From: Luteibacter jiangsuensis
Lineage (GTDB): Bacteria; Pseudomonadota; Gammaproteobacteria; Xanthomonadales; Rhodanobacteraceae
Reading direction: 5' to 3'
DNA: 64,000 nucleotides
NCBI RefSeq assembly: GCF_030812295.1
Contig: NZ_JAUSSK010000001.1
Coordinates: 1-64,000 of the forward strand
The stretch's first letter is position 1. Each line of letters starts with the position of its first letter. This document shows, piece after piece, positions 27,644-35,307 of the stretch. The notes beneath the pieces are model-generated. The model was not told where the DNA came from, searched no databases, and was given only the letters and a program-made list of their open reading frames with translations. Made by a program: the position numbers and the translations under genes.

Positions 27644-28945
27644 ATGACCGAATTCGAAGCCACCATCATCGACCTCAGCCACGACGGCCGGGGCGTCGCC
27701 CGCATCGACAACAAGGCCACCTTCGTTTCCGGCGCGTTGCCGGGCGAGCGCGTGCTGCTGAAGTACCGCAAGCGCCACCGCAACTACGACGATGCCGAGA
27801 TCGTCCAGGTGATCGAGGCATCGCCCGAGCGCGTGGTACCCAGGTGCCGGCACTTCGGCCAGTGCAGCGGCTGCTCGCTCCAGCACATGGAGCCATCCGC
27901 GCAGATCGCCGCGAAGCAACGCGTGCTGGCGGAAAACTTCGAACGGATCGGCAAGGTCAGTCCGGCTTCGTGGTTGCCACCGCTCACCGACCAGCCCTGG
28001 GCCTACCGGCGCAAGGGGCGTTTTTCGGTTCGCTATGTCGCCAAGAAGGAGCGCGTGCTGGTGGGCTTCCGTGAGGAGTCCAACCCGCGTTTCGTGGCCG
28101 ACATCGACGTCTGCGAAGTGATCCATCCGGCGCTCGGACCGAAGGTGGGATTGCTCGCCGCACTCATCGGCGGCCTTGACGCGGCCCGCGATATCCCGCA
28201 GGTGGAGTTCGCCGCGGGTGACGACACCGTCGCCTTGGTATTTCGCCATCTGGCGCCGCTGTCGGAGCGGGACCGGGCGGCCCTGGTCGCGTTCGGCCAG
28301 GAACATGGCCTGGCCATCTACCTGCAGCCGGGCAGCCAGAGCAGCGTGCATCCAATCTGGCCCGAATCGCCGCGCCTGGCCTTCGCCGTGCCGGCCGACA
28401 ATGTCGAACTGGAATTCCTGCCGCTGGACTTCGTCCAGGTGAATGCCGGCATGAACCAGCGCATGCTCGCGCGCACGCTGGAACTGCTCGACCTGCGGCC
28501 TGCGGACCGGGTGCTCGACCTGTTCTGCGGCCTCGGCAATTTCACCTTGCCGATCGCCCGGCACGCCGCGGAAGTGGTCGGCGTGGAAGGCGAGCATGGC
28601 CTGGTCGAGCGCGCGGCGGCCAACGCCGCCCGCAACGGCCTGGGCAATGCCTCGTTCCGCGTCGCCAATCTTTTCGAAGACCAGCGTGCCGCGCCGTGGG
28701 CCACGCAGCCGTGGGACAAGATCCTGCTCGACCCGCCGCGTGCCGGTGCCGACAAGGTGCTGGAATACCTTCCCCGCAAGGGCACCTCGCGCGTGGTCTA
28801 CGTCTCGTGCCATCCCGGCTCGCTGGCGCGCGACGCGGGTATCCTCGTGCAGAAGCACGGCTTCAAGCTCGTGTCGGCCGGTGTCATGGACATGTTCCCG
28901 CACACCGCGCATGTCGAATCCATCGCGCTGTTCGAGCGCGGCTGA
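27644..28945 (+). CDS. rlmD: 23S rRNA (uracil-1939-C5)-methyltransferase
   Basis: A SAM-dependent RNA methyltransferase of 433 residues. It has an N-terminal TRAM domain (TIIDLSHDGRGVARIDNKAT), a 4Fe-4S cluster site with cysteines in CRHFGQCSGCSLQH, and a C-terminal methyltransferase with VLDLFCGLGNFTLPIA, DPPRAG and the catalytic YVSCHPGSLARD. These Cys ligands separate RlmD from TrmA. It heads the rlmD-CYTH-nagZ-hpt-MTIP operon. Confidence 0.95.
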   Translation: MTEFEATIIDLSHDGRGVARIDNKATFVSGALPGERVLLKYRKRHRNYDDAEIVQVIEASPERVVPRCRHFGQCSGCSLQHMEPSAQIAAKQRVLAENFERIGKVSPASWLPPLTDQPWAYRRKGRFSVRYVAKKERVLVGFREESNPRFVADIDVCEVIHPALGPKVGLLAALIGGLDAARDIPQVEFAAGDDTVALVFRHLAPLSERDRAALVAFGQEHGLAIYLQPGSQSSVHPIWPESPRLAFAVPADNVELEFLPLDFVQVNAGMNQRMLARTLELLDLRPADRVLDLFCGLGNFTLPIARHAAEVVGVEGEHGLVERAAANAARNGLGNASFRVANLFEDQRAAPWATQPWDKILLDPPRAGADKVLEYLPRKGTSRVVYVSCHPGSLARDAGILVQKHGFKLVSAGVMDMFPHTAHVESIALFERG

Positions 28946-28958
28946 CGGACCGGAATCC

Positions 28959-29483
28959 ATGGGCGTCGAAATCGAACGCAAGTTCCTCCTCGCCGGCGAC
29001 GGTTGGCGGTCGCTCGTGCAGCGCAGCGAGCGGATGGCGCAGGGTTACCTCGTCAGCGCCGCCGCCCTGGCCGGCGGCCATGCGAAATGCTCGGTGCGCG
29101 TGCGCGTCTCGGGCGATGTGGCGTGGCTCAACATCAAGTCGGCGACGCTCGGTGTCGAACGCCATGAGTTCGAATACGCCATTCCGCTCGCCGATGCGGA
29201 ACATCTGCTCCACGAGCTATCCGATGGCGTGCTGGAGAAGGTTCGCCACCATGTCATGTTCGACGGTGCACACTTCGAGATCGACGAATTCCTGGGCGAC
29301 AACGCCGGGCTGGTCGTCGCGGAAGTGGAGCTGCCTTCGGTCGACGCGGCGTATCCGCGGCCGGACTGGCTGGGTGCCGAAGTGAGCGAGCAGACCCGAT
29401 ACTACAACGTCAACCTGATCGGTCGGCCCTATGCGAGCTGGTCGGTCGCCGAGCGGGAAGGGAAGGAGGACACCGCATGCTGA
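28959..29483 (+). CDS. CYTH domain protein (triphosphate tunnel metalloenzyme)
   Basis: A 174-residue stand-alone CYTH protein. The family signature ExExK is E4-I-E6-R-K8 near the start (MGVEIERKFLL), and alternating charged strands (CSVRVRVSG, WLNIKSA, VAEVELPS) form the rest of the tunnel. Bacterial members are often inorganic triphosphatases; some are adenylate cyclases. The size suits a simple triphosphatase. It begins 13 bases after rlmD and overlaps nagZ by 7 bases. Confidence 0.85.
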   Translation: MGVEIERKFLLAGDGWRSLVQRSERMAQGYLVSAAALAGGHAKCSVRVRVSGDVAWLNIKSATLGVERHEFEYAIPLADAEHLLHELSDGVLEKVRHHVMFDGAHFEIDEFLGDNAGLVVAEVELPSVDAAYPRPDWLGAEVSEQTRYYNVNLIGRPYASWSVAEREGKEDTAC

Positions 29484-30478
29484 TCATCGGCCTTGCCGGT
29501 ACCGAACTGGCCGCGTACGAACACGGCCGGCTCACCGCGCCAGGGGTGGTCGGGACGATCCTTTTCTCGCGCAACTTCCGTTCGCGCGAACAGGTCACGG
29601 CCTTGATCGACTCCATCCGCGACGTCGCCGGTGACGACTTCCTCGTCTGCATCGACCAGGAAGGAGGACGCGTGCAGCGCTTTCGCGACGGGTTCACGCG
29701 GTTGCCGCCGCTCGCGGCGATCGGCAAGTTGTACGAGAGCGATCCCGTCGAAGCGGTGAATCGCGCCGAGGAACACGCGTGGATCATGGCCAGCGAAATG
29801 CGCGCCATCGGCGTCGACTTCAGCTTCGCGCCCGTGGCCGATCTCGAACGTGGCAGCGCGGCTATCGGCAACCGCGCCTTCCACGCCGATCCGGTCATCG
29901 CCGCGGAGCTCGTGCAGGCCTACGTGCGTGGCATGCACCTGGGTGGCATGGCCGCCGTGCTGAAACATTTTCCCGGCCACGGGTCGGTCAAGGAAGACAC
30001 CCACGAATCCGTCGCCGTCGATTCCCGCGGCAAGGACGAGATCCTGCGCGACGACCTGTTGCCCTTCGTGGCCGGCATGGAAGCGCGCGCGGAAGCCGTC
30101 ATGGCCGCGCACGTCAGGTACCCCGCCGTGGACGACCGCCCTGCCGGCTATTCGCGTATCTGGATCGAGGAAATCCTGCGCGGTGAACTCGGCTTTCGCG
30201 GCTGCGTGTTCGGCGACGACATCAGCATGGCCGCGGCCGGCGGCGTCGGCGGCATCGCCGCGCGCGTGGCCGCGAACCTCGATGCGGGCTGCGACCTCGT
30301 GCTCGCCTGCTTTCCCGACGTCGTTCCCGAGGCGATCACGGCGGTCGAAGGCCGCCGCCCGTCGCCGGCCGAGCGCATTGCCCCCTTGCGTGGCGCGATC
30401 GGTTCGACCTGGGAAGGCCTTGTCGACAATCCCCAACGCGACCGGTTCATCGCGCGCGTGACCGCCCTGGAGCCCTGA
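29477..30478 (+). CDS. nagZ: Beta-N-acetylhexosaminidase NagZ
   Basis: A cytoplasmic glycoside hydrolase family 3 enzyme (333 residues) that removes GlcNAc from anhydromuropeptides in peptidoglycan recycling. CIDQEGGRVQRF and KHFPGHGSVKEDTHES (the His/Asp catalytic loop) and the downstream FGDDISMAA are diagnostic. There is no signal peptide, as expected. In beta-lactamase-inducible species NagZ products feed AmpR signalling; no ampC or ampR is seen here. Confidence 0.96.
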   Translation: MLIIGLAGTELAAYEHGRLTAPGVVGTILFSRNFRSREQVTALIDSIRDVAGDDFLVCIDQEGGRVQRFRDGFTRLPPLAAIGKLYESDPVEAVNRAEEHAWIMASEMRAIGVDFSFAPVADLERGSAAIGNRAFHADPVIAAELVQAYVRGMHLGGMAAVLKHFPGHGSVKEDTHESVAVDSRGKDEILRDDLLPFVAGMEARAEAVMAAHVRYPAVDDRPAGYSRIWIEEILRGELGFRGCVFGDDISMAAAGGVGGIAARVAANLDAGCDLVLACFPDVVPEAITAVEGRRPSPAERIAPLRGAIGSTWEGLVDNPQRDRFIARVTALEP

Positions 30479-30484
30479 CCTACC

Positions 30485-31030
30485 ATGACTGCCGCTTCGC
30501 TCGACGACGCGCTCGCGCGTTCGGACATCCTGTTCACCCGAGAACAGCTCGATATCGAAATTGCCCGCATGGGCAAGGAGATCGACGTCGCTCTCGCCGG
30601 CGAGCGTCCCGTCTTCCTTACCGTGATGCATGGCGCGCTGATCTTCGCCGGCCAGCTGGCGTTATCGGTCAAGACCGACCTCGAGTTCGATTACGTCCAC
30701 GCCACCCGTTACCGCGGCGAGACCAGTGGCGGCGACCTGCACTGGCTGCGTCGCCCCGAGGTGCCGTTGAATGGCCGTACCGTGTTGCTGGTGGACGACA
30801 TCCTCGACGAAGGCCACACGCTGAAGGCGGTGCGTGACGCATGCCTCGACATGGGGGCCTCGCGCGTATGGCTGGCGGTGCTCTGCACGAAACGGCATGA
30901 CCGCCGTGCGCATGGCATCGAGGCCGACTTCAATGGCGTGGACCTTCCCGATCGCTACGTGTTCGGTTATGGCATGGATTACCACGAGCAGGCGCGCAAC
31001 CTGCCGGCCATCCATGCGCTGAAGGACTGA
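30485..31030 (+). CDS. hpt: Hypoxanthine-guanine phosphoribosyltransferase
   Basis: A 181-residue purine salvage enzyme that uses PRPP to convert hypoxanthine or guanine to the nucleotide. The PRPP-binding motif is VLLVDDILDEGHT, and FDYVHATRYRGETSGG matches the flexible loop of hypoxanthine-preferring enzymes. It lies 6 bases after nagZ and just before the methylthioinosine phosphorylase, which would supply hypoxanthine. Confidence 0.93.
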   Translation: MTAASLDDALARSDILFTREQLDIEIARMGKEIDVALAGERPVFLTVMHGALIFAGQLALSVKTDLEFDYVHATRYRGETSGGDLHWLRRPEVPLNGRTVLLVDDILDEGHTLKAVRDACLDMGASRVWLAVLCTKRHDRRAHGIEADFNGVDLPDRYVFGYGMDYHEQARNLPAIHALKD

Positions 31031-31035
31031 TGCCG

Positions 31036-31782
31036 ATGAGTATCGATCTCGCCGTCATTGGCGGTAGTGGCCTGTACGCCTTCGAGGGCCTGGAGAATGC
31101 CGGGCGTCAACGAGTCGAGACACCCTTCGGCCCGGCCTCCGGCGATGTCGTGACGGGCGACTTCCGTGGCAAGCGTCTCGCCTTCCTCGCCCGGCACGGC
31201 GAGAGCCATACGTTACCGCCGCACCGGGTGAACTACCGGGCGAACCTGTGGGCGTTGCATTCGCTCGGCGCGCGCCGTGTCGTGGCCGTGAACGCGGTGG
31301 GTGGCATCCGCGACGACATGGGCCCGCGCACCCTCGTGGTGCCGGACCAGATCATCGACTACACCCACGGCCGCTACACCAGCTTCAACGATGTCGAAGG
31401 GGCGGAAGTGCGTCACATCGACTTCAGCGAGCCGTACACGGAGAGCCTGCGCCAGGCGATCCTGGCCGCCGCGCGTGCGGAAGGGCTGGCGATCCTCGAC
31501 GGTGGCGTGCATGGCGTCACCCAGGGGCCGCGACTGGAAACCCGGGCGGAGATCGCGCGAATGAAACGCGACGGCTGCGACCTGGTCGGCATGACCGGCA
31601 TGCCGGAAGCGGCGCTCGCACGCGAACTCGACCTGGAGTTCGCCTGCCTTGCCCTGGTGGCCAACTACGCGGCGGGCGCCGGCGACGAAGCGGAAATAAG
31701 CATCGAGGAGATCTTCGCCCACCTCGCGGCGGCGACGGCGAATGTGCCGCCGATCCTCGGGCGCCTGCTGGCGGATGCCTGA
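31036..31782 (+). CDS. S-methyl-5'-thioinosine (or thioadenosine) phosphorylase
   Basis: A 248-residue MTAP/PNP-type phosphorylase that splits methylthio-nucleosides into base and methylthioribose-1-phosphate. Motifs include the phosphate-binding VIGGSGLY, RHGESHTLPPHRVNYRAN and NAVGGI. The nagZ-hpt-MTIP order matches P. aeruginosa, where the enzyme (PA3004) prefers methylthioinosine; with Hpt next door hypoxanthine release makes sense. I start at ATG 31036, nine bases after GAAGGA, rather than at 31030, which overlaps the hpt stop. Confidence 0.88.
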   Translation: MSIDLAVIGGSGLYAFEGLENAGRQRVETPFGPASGDVVTGDFRGKRLAFLARHGESHTLPPHRVNYRANLWALHSLGARRVVAVNAVGGIRDDMGPRTLVVPDQIIDYTHGRYTSFNDVEGAEVRHIDFSEPYTESLRQAILAAARAEGLAILDGGVHGVTQGPRLETRAEIARMKRDGCDLVGMTGMPEAALARELDLEFACLALVANYAAGAGDEAEISIEEIFAHLAAATANVPPILGRLLADA

Positions 31783-31798
31783 CAGGAAAGTGCCCCAG

Positions 31799-31828
31799 TT
31801 GCGCTTTGGTCTAAAACATGATGATACT
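31799..31828 (+). promoter_or_regulatory. Possible sigma-70 promoter for the cold-shock gene
   Basis: TTGCGC (31799-31804) and GATACT (31823-31828) are separated by 18 bases, about 90 bases before the cspA-like start. The resulting leader of roughly 80 bases would be of the type that mediates cold induction in CspA genes, though no cold-box was recognised. Confidence 0.45.
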
Positions 31829-31917
31829 TTGTGCGCGCCGCGGGGGCAGGCCAAGGGGATCCATGGGGAACGCCTCGCCATCCGGGTGCTTCCAGTCCAT
31901 GTCCAGAGGTTTCCGCA

Positions 31918-32124
31918 ATGCGTTTCGGTACGGTCAAGTGGTTCAACGATGCCAAGGGTTTCGGTTTCATCGCGCCCGAGGACGGTGGGGAGGACGTGTT
32001 CGTCCACTTTTCTGCGATCAACTCCAAGGGGTTCCGTAGCCTTCAGGAAGGCCAGCGTGTGAAGTTCGAAGTGACCAATGGGCCGAAGGGTGCCCAGGCG
32101 TCCGGTGTCGAAATCGCGGCGTGA
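31918..32124 (+). CDS. cspA: Cold-shock protein, CspA family
   Basis: A 68-residue single-stranded nucleic-acid-binding OB-fold protein. RNP1 (KGFGFI) and RNP2 (VFVHF) are intact in [20 protein letters not shown] and [14 protein letters not shown] precedes the ATG at 31918. It stands alone, with a candidate promoter 90 bases upstream and a terminator 23 bases after the stop. The symbol is generic; which CspA paralogue it corresponds to cannot be told from here. Confidence 0.95.
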   Translation: MRFGTVKWFNDAKGFGFIAPEDGGEDVFVHFSAINSKGFRSLQEGQRVKFEVTNGPKGAQASGVEIAA

Positions 32125-32146
32125 ACGCCACGACATCGATGCCATG

Positions 32147-32177
32147 AAAACCCCGCGCGAATGCGCGGGGTTTTTTT
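32147..32177 (+). terminator. Intrinsic terminator after the cold-shock gene
   Basis: CCCCGCGC-GAAT-GCGCGGGG followed by TTTTTTTT is a strong classic terminator. Confidence 0.95.
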
Positions 32178-32201
32178 TGTGGTGGTGGGATTTCTTGTAG
32201 T

Positions 32202-32285
32202 GGTGGGAGCCGACCCTGTCGGCGATGGGTGCTTGCCTCAGTCTGGCCCGCTGCCGCGGGATCGCCGACAGGGTCGGCTCCCACC
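32202..32285. repeat. REP-like palindromic doublet
   Basis: The cleanest copy in the window: GTGGGAGCCGACCCTGTCGG at the left and the exact inverse ending GGGTCGGCTCCCACC at the right enclose a spacer like that at 4164-4246. The gap between the cold-shock gene and the pilin-like genes (32125-32427) otherwise holds only the terminator and an open frame that could extend the pilin leader. Confidence 0.88.
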
Positions 32286-32427
32286 AGGTCTCCACACCAG
32301 GTCTTTCACCAGATATCCCGCCAGATACGCCTCGCCACATATGCCCACGTTAGGCGGCATGGTTTCCGACGATCGCCTTTGCCGTTTTCCGGCAGCGTGT
32401 GCACGCCTGGCATCGGACCCTGTGGGG

Positions 32428-32772
32428 ATGCGACAGGTCTCCGGCTCGTCCCTCATCGAATCGCTCGTCGCGCTGGCGGTGTTCGCGATCGGCAGTGCGT
32501 CGACCGCGACGTGGGTCGCGCAGTCGATGGCCGTCGATGCGAGGGCGTCGCGGCTCGTCGCGGCGACCACGATCGCGGTCAGCCTGGAGGCACGCATCCG
32601 CGCCGGCGGCGGCACCGTTTCCGATGGCGACCTGCAAGTGTTTCATGCCGCGCTTATCCGACGAATGGGACCAGCCGCCAGGGGCTCCGTGATCTGCAAG
32701 CCGCCGGCGGCGTGCGCCATCCGGATCGCCTGGGCCACGCGCGAGGTCCTGTCATGGCCATTCGATCCATGA
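32428..32772 (+). CDS. PilV-like minor pilin (prepilin-type N terminus)
   Basis: A 114-residue protein with a short leader MRQVSG followed by SSLIESLVALAVFAIG, the cleavage site and hydrophobic stalk of PilV-type prepilins (usual motif G-FSLIE). The body, with VDARASRLVAATTIAVSLEARIRA, also resembles PilV and GspI. Ribosome sites are poor at every candidate; starts at 32422 (GTG) or 32359 are possible. It overlaps the next pilin-like gene. A type II pseudopilin GspI is the main alternative. Confidence 0.6.
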   Translation: MRQVSGSSLIESLVALAVFAIGSASTATWVAQSMAVDARASRLVAATTIAVSLEARIRAGGGTVSDGDLQVFHAALIRRMGPAARGSVICKPPAACAIRIAWATREVLSWPFDP

Positions 32773-33287
32773 CGGCTCGTGGCATGACGCTGGTCGAACT
32801 GCTCGTCGGGCTGGCGGTGGCCGCGATCGTCGCCGCGGTAGCCATGACCGGCTTGTCGATCATGGGGCTTGCCATCCTCCGTCAGCGTGCGGCGACGAGG
32901 ATGGACGACGCGGCATGGCTGGCGCATGCAGCGATCGCCCGGGACCTGTGCGTATCGACCCGGTGGAAGGGGTGCGTCGAGGCACGCGGCTGCACGACGC
33001 AGACGGCGCATGGCGGCACGCCGGCACTGGTGCTCGACCATGCCGAGTGGTTCGTCGATGGGGGACTATGGCGATGCGAAGGGCGGGATTGCCAGACCTA
33101 CCTCGATGGCATCGCCGGCGCCGAGTTCATCGCCTCGCTAAGGGACGACGGCGGCACGCTCCGCCAGGTGCCATTCGCCCCGATCCATGAAAACAGGGCG
33201 AGGGCGCTCGAGGTGGTGTTATGGACGGTGGATGGGCACCGTTACAGCCGGACGACGGACCGGGGTGGTTGTGCGCCGGTCCGCTGA
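32754..33287 (+). CDS. PilW-like minor pilin (prepilin-type N terminus)
   Basis: A 177-residue prepilin-like protein: MAIRSMTARG precedes the processing motif MTLVELLVGLAVAAIVAAV. The globular part contains four cysteines that may pair. GAGG lies 7 bases before the ATG at 32754; a later ATG at 32769 that overlaps the previous stop (ATGA) would leave a 5-residue leader. PilW or GspJ are the likely family names. It is the second gene of an orphan three-gene set. Confidence 0.65.
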   Translation: MAIRSMTARGMTLVELLVGLAVAAIVAAVAMTGLSIMGLAILRQRAATRMDDAAWLAHAAIARDLCVSTRWKGCVEARGCTTQTAHGGTPALVLDHAEWFVDGGLWRCEGRDCQTYLDGIAGAEFIASLRDDGGTLRQVPFAPIHENRARALEVVLWTVDGHRYSRTTDRGGCAPVR

Positions 33288-33585
33288 GCGTGGCACGATC
33301 CTGCTCGTGGTGCTGGCGGTGCTCGCGATGATGGCGATCCTCGCGGCGTCGTTGTCACGCTCCGCGCGGTCGCGGGTGCTGGCCGCGCAGGAGTTCCACC
33401 AGGCGGAGATGGACGCACGGCACGGGCGCGTCCCTCGTGGTGGCGAGGGTGGCGACGCCCATGCGACCATCGACGATGGCGCGGTCGGCGCGTCGTCGAA
33501 TGAGGCAACCCATGGATCGCAGACGATTCCTCCAGGGGGCGACCATCGCCTCCGGCGTGGCACTGGCCGCCAAGGGCATCGCTAA
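33271..33585 (+). CDS. PilX-like minor pilin, short and possibly truncated
   Basis: A GTG start at 33271 (after GGGGTGG) gives RRSAERGTILLVVLAVLAMM, a hydrophobic segment like those of PilX and GspK, then SRSARSRVLAAQEFHQAEMDAR. After that, similarity ends and the sequence becomes Gly/Ala rich, with a final 74 bases overlapping the asparaginase gene. Typical PilX is about 150-190 residues, GspK about 300; this is 104. I suspect a truncated or decayed gene. The first part is better supported than the tail. Confidence 0.45.
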   Translation: MRRSAERGTILLVVLAVLAMMAILAASLSRSARSRVLAAQEFHQAEMDARHGRVPRGGEGGDAHATIDDGAVGASSNEATHGSQTIPPGGDHRLRRGTGRQGHR

Positions 33586-34531
33586 GGCAGCTCCCGCCAC
33601 GACCGCCGCGGGGATGGTTCCGCGCGTGTGTTCCACCTGGGACTTCGGTGTGGCCGCCAACCAGGCCGCGTGGAAGGTGCTCGCCGCCGGCGGGCGCGCG
33701 CTGGATGCGGTGGAGCAGGGCGCCCGCGTACCGGAGGCCGACCTGCGCAACCATAGCGTCGGCCGCGCCGGGTATCCGGATCGCGACGGCAAGGTCACGC
33801 TCGACGCCAGCATCATGGACGAGAACGGCAACTGCGGCGCGGTGGCGGCGATCGAGCATATCGCCCATCCGATCTCCGTCGCGCGGCGGGTCATGGAGCG
33901 CACGCCCCATGTACTGCTGGTGGGTGACGGCGCGTTGCAGTTCGCGATCGAACAGGGCTTCCCGCGCGAGGAACTGCTCACCCCCGAGTCGGAAAAGGCC
34001 TGGCACGAATGGCTGAAGACGGCGAAGTACAAGCCGGTGGCCAATAGCGAGGTCAGGAGCTACAACGCCGGCCCCGGCGGAACGCCAGGCGATGCAAGCA
34101 ACCACGACACGATAGGCATGCTCGCGATCGACGCCAAGGGCAACCTGTCCGGTGCGTGCACCACCAGTGGCATGGCCTGGAAGCTGCACGGTCGCGTGGG
34201 CGACAGCCCGATCATCGGTGCTGGCCTTTATGTCGACAACGACGTCGGCGGCGCGACCTCCACGGGCGTGGGCGAAGAGGTGATCCGCAACGTCGGCAGC
34301 TTCCTCGTCGTGGAACTGATGCGCCAGGGCCGCTCTCCCGAAGACGCGTGCCGCGAGGCGGTGGAGCGCATCCTGCGCAAGAAGCCGAACGCGAAGGATC
34401 TCCAGGTCGGCTTTCTCGCGATGGACAAGAAGGGCAACGTCGGTGCCTGGGCGATCCAGAAAGGTTTTTCCTACGCGGTCTGCGATGCGGCGAAGCAGGA
34501 TGCGTTGATTCCCGGCAAGAGCAGCTATTGA
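33512..34531 (+). CDS. N4-(beta-N-acetylglucosaminyl)-L-asparaginase, Tat-type export
   Basis: A 339-residue Ntn-hydrolase of the glycosylasparaginase/isoaspartyl peptidase group. It is made as a precursor that self-cleaves before the nucleophile Thr, here HDTIGMLAID. Glycine-rich substrate loops follow (GACTTSGMAWKLHGRVGDSPIIGAGLY). The N terminus MDRRRFLQGATIASGVALAA is a twin-arginine signal, so the enzyme probably acts in the periplasm. GAGG precedes the ATG at 33512. It overlaps the end of the PilX-like frame and is followed after 2 bases by cutC. Confidence 0.88.
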   Translation: MDRRRFLQGATIASGVALAAKGIAKAAPATTAAGMVPRVCSTWDFGVAANQAAWKVLAAGGRALDAVEQGARVPEADLRNHSVGRAGYPDRDGKVTLDASIMDENGNCGAVAAIEHIAHPISVARRVMERTPHVLLVGDGALQFAIEQGFPREELLTPESEKAWHEWLKTAKYKPVANSEVRSYNAGPGGTPGDASNHDTIGMLAIDAKGNLSGACTTSGMAWKLHGRVGDSPIIGAGLYVDNDVGGATSTGVGEEVIRNVGSFLVVELMRQGRSPEDACREAVERILRKKPNAKDLQVGFLAMDKKGNVGAWAIQKGFSYAVCDAAKQDALIPGKSSY

Positions 34532-34533
34532 CC

Positions 34534-35253
34534 ATGGCGCTGCTCGAGGTCGCGGCCAATTCGGTGGCATCGGCGTTCGCCGCGCAGGAAGGCGGTGCGG
34601 GACGCGTCGAACTGTGTGCCTGTCTGGAAGAAGGTGGAGTCACGCCTTCGCACGGCACCATCGCGCTGGCACGCGAGGGCCTGAATGTTCCGCTCTATGT
34701 CTTGATTCGTCCGCGGGCGGGCGACTTCGTCTACGAGAACGCCGAGGTCGAAGCGATGCTCGACGACATCGCGCATTGCCGGGCACTCGGTTGCGACGGC
34801 GTGGTGGTCGGCGCGCTCACCGCCGAAGGCGAGGTGGATGTGGACGTCTGCGCCCTGTTCGTACGCGCGGCCGAAGGCATGGGGCTGACCTTCCATCGGG
34901 CGTTCGACCTGGTCGAGGATCAGTCCTCCGCGCTGGAAACGGTGATCGATCTTGGCTTCGAGCGTGTACTCACCTCCGGCGGCATGCGGAGCGCGGTGGC
35001 CGGCGCCTCGTCCATCGCGCGGCTCGTGGCCCAGGCGGGAGGACGCATCGTGGTGATGCCAGGAGCCGGCATCGAGCCGGGCAACGTGCTTGACCTTCGC
35101 GAGGCGACGCGCGCACGCGAATTCCATGCATCGGCGAAAAAGCACCTTCCGTCGGCGATGCGCCGGGCATCGGGCGAAGCGCTCGGCATGGGCGCGGGCG
35201 AGATCCGCACGGATGTCGATACCGTGCGCGCGCTGGTCGCCGCCCTGGCTTGA
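34534..35253 (+). CDS. cutC: Copper homeostasis protein CutC
   Basis: A 239-residue TIM-barrel protein of the CutC family. LEVAANSVASAFAAQEGGAGRVELC, GGVTPSHG and RPRAGDFVY are conserved. Despite its name, direct copper transport is not established for the family. It begins 2 bases after the asparaginase gene, so the two are probably co-transcribed. Confidence 0.92.
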   Translation: MALLEVAANSVASAFAAQEGGAGRVELCACLEEGGVTPSHGTIALAREGLNVPLYVLIRPRAGDFVYENAEVEAMLDDIAHCRALGCDGVVVGALTAEGEVDVDVCALFVRAAEGMGLTFHRAFDLVEDQSSALETVIDLGFERVLTSGGMRSAVAGASSIARLVAQAGGRIVVMPGAGIEPGNVLDLREATRAREFHASAKKHLPSAMRRASGEALGMGAGEIRTDVDTVRALVAALA

Positions 35254-35307
35254 TGCCTCAGCCCGCCACCAGGCGGCGGATCGTCGACAGCGCGGAAACG
35301 CTACGGA

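Noticed and set aside
32161-32772. Long N-terminal extension of the PilV-like gene through the REP element
   Set aside because: The extra residues are translated REP palindrome and have no family resemblance.
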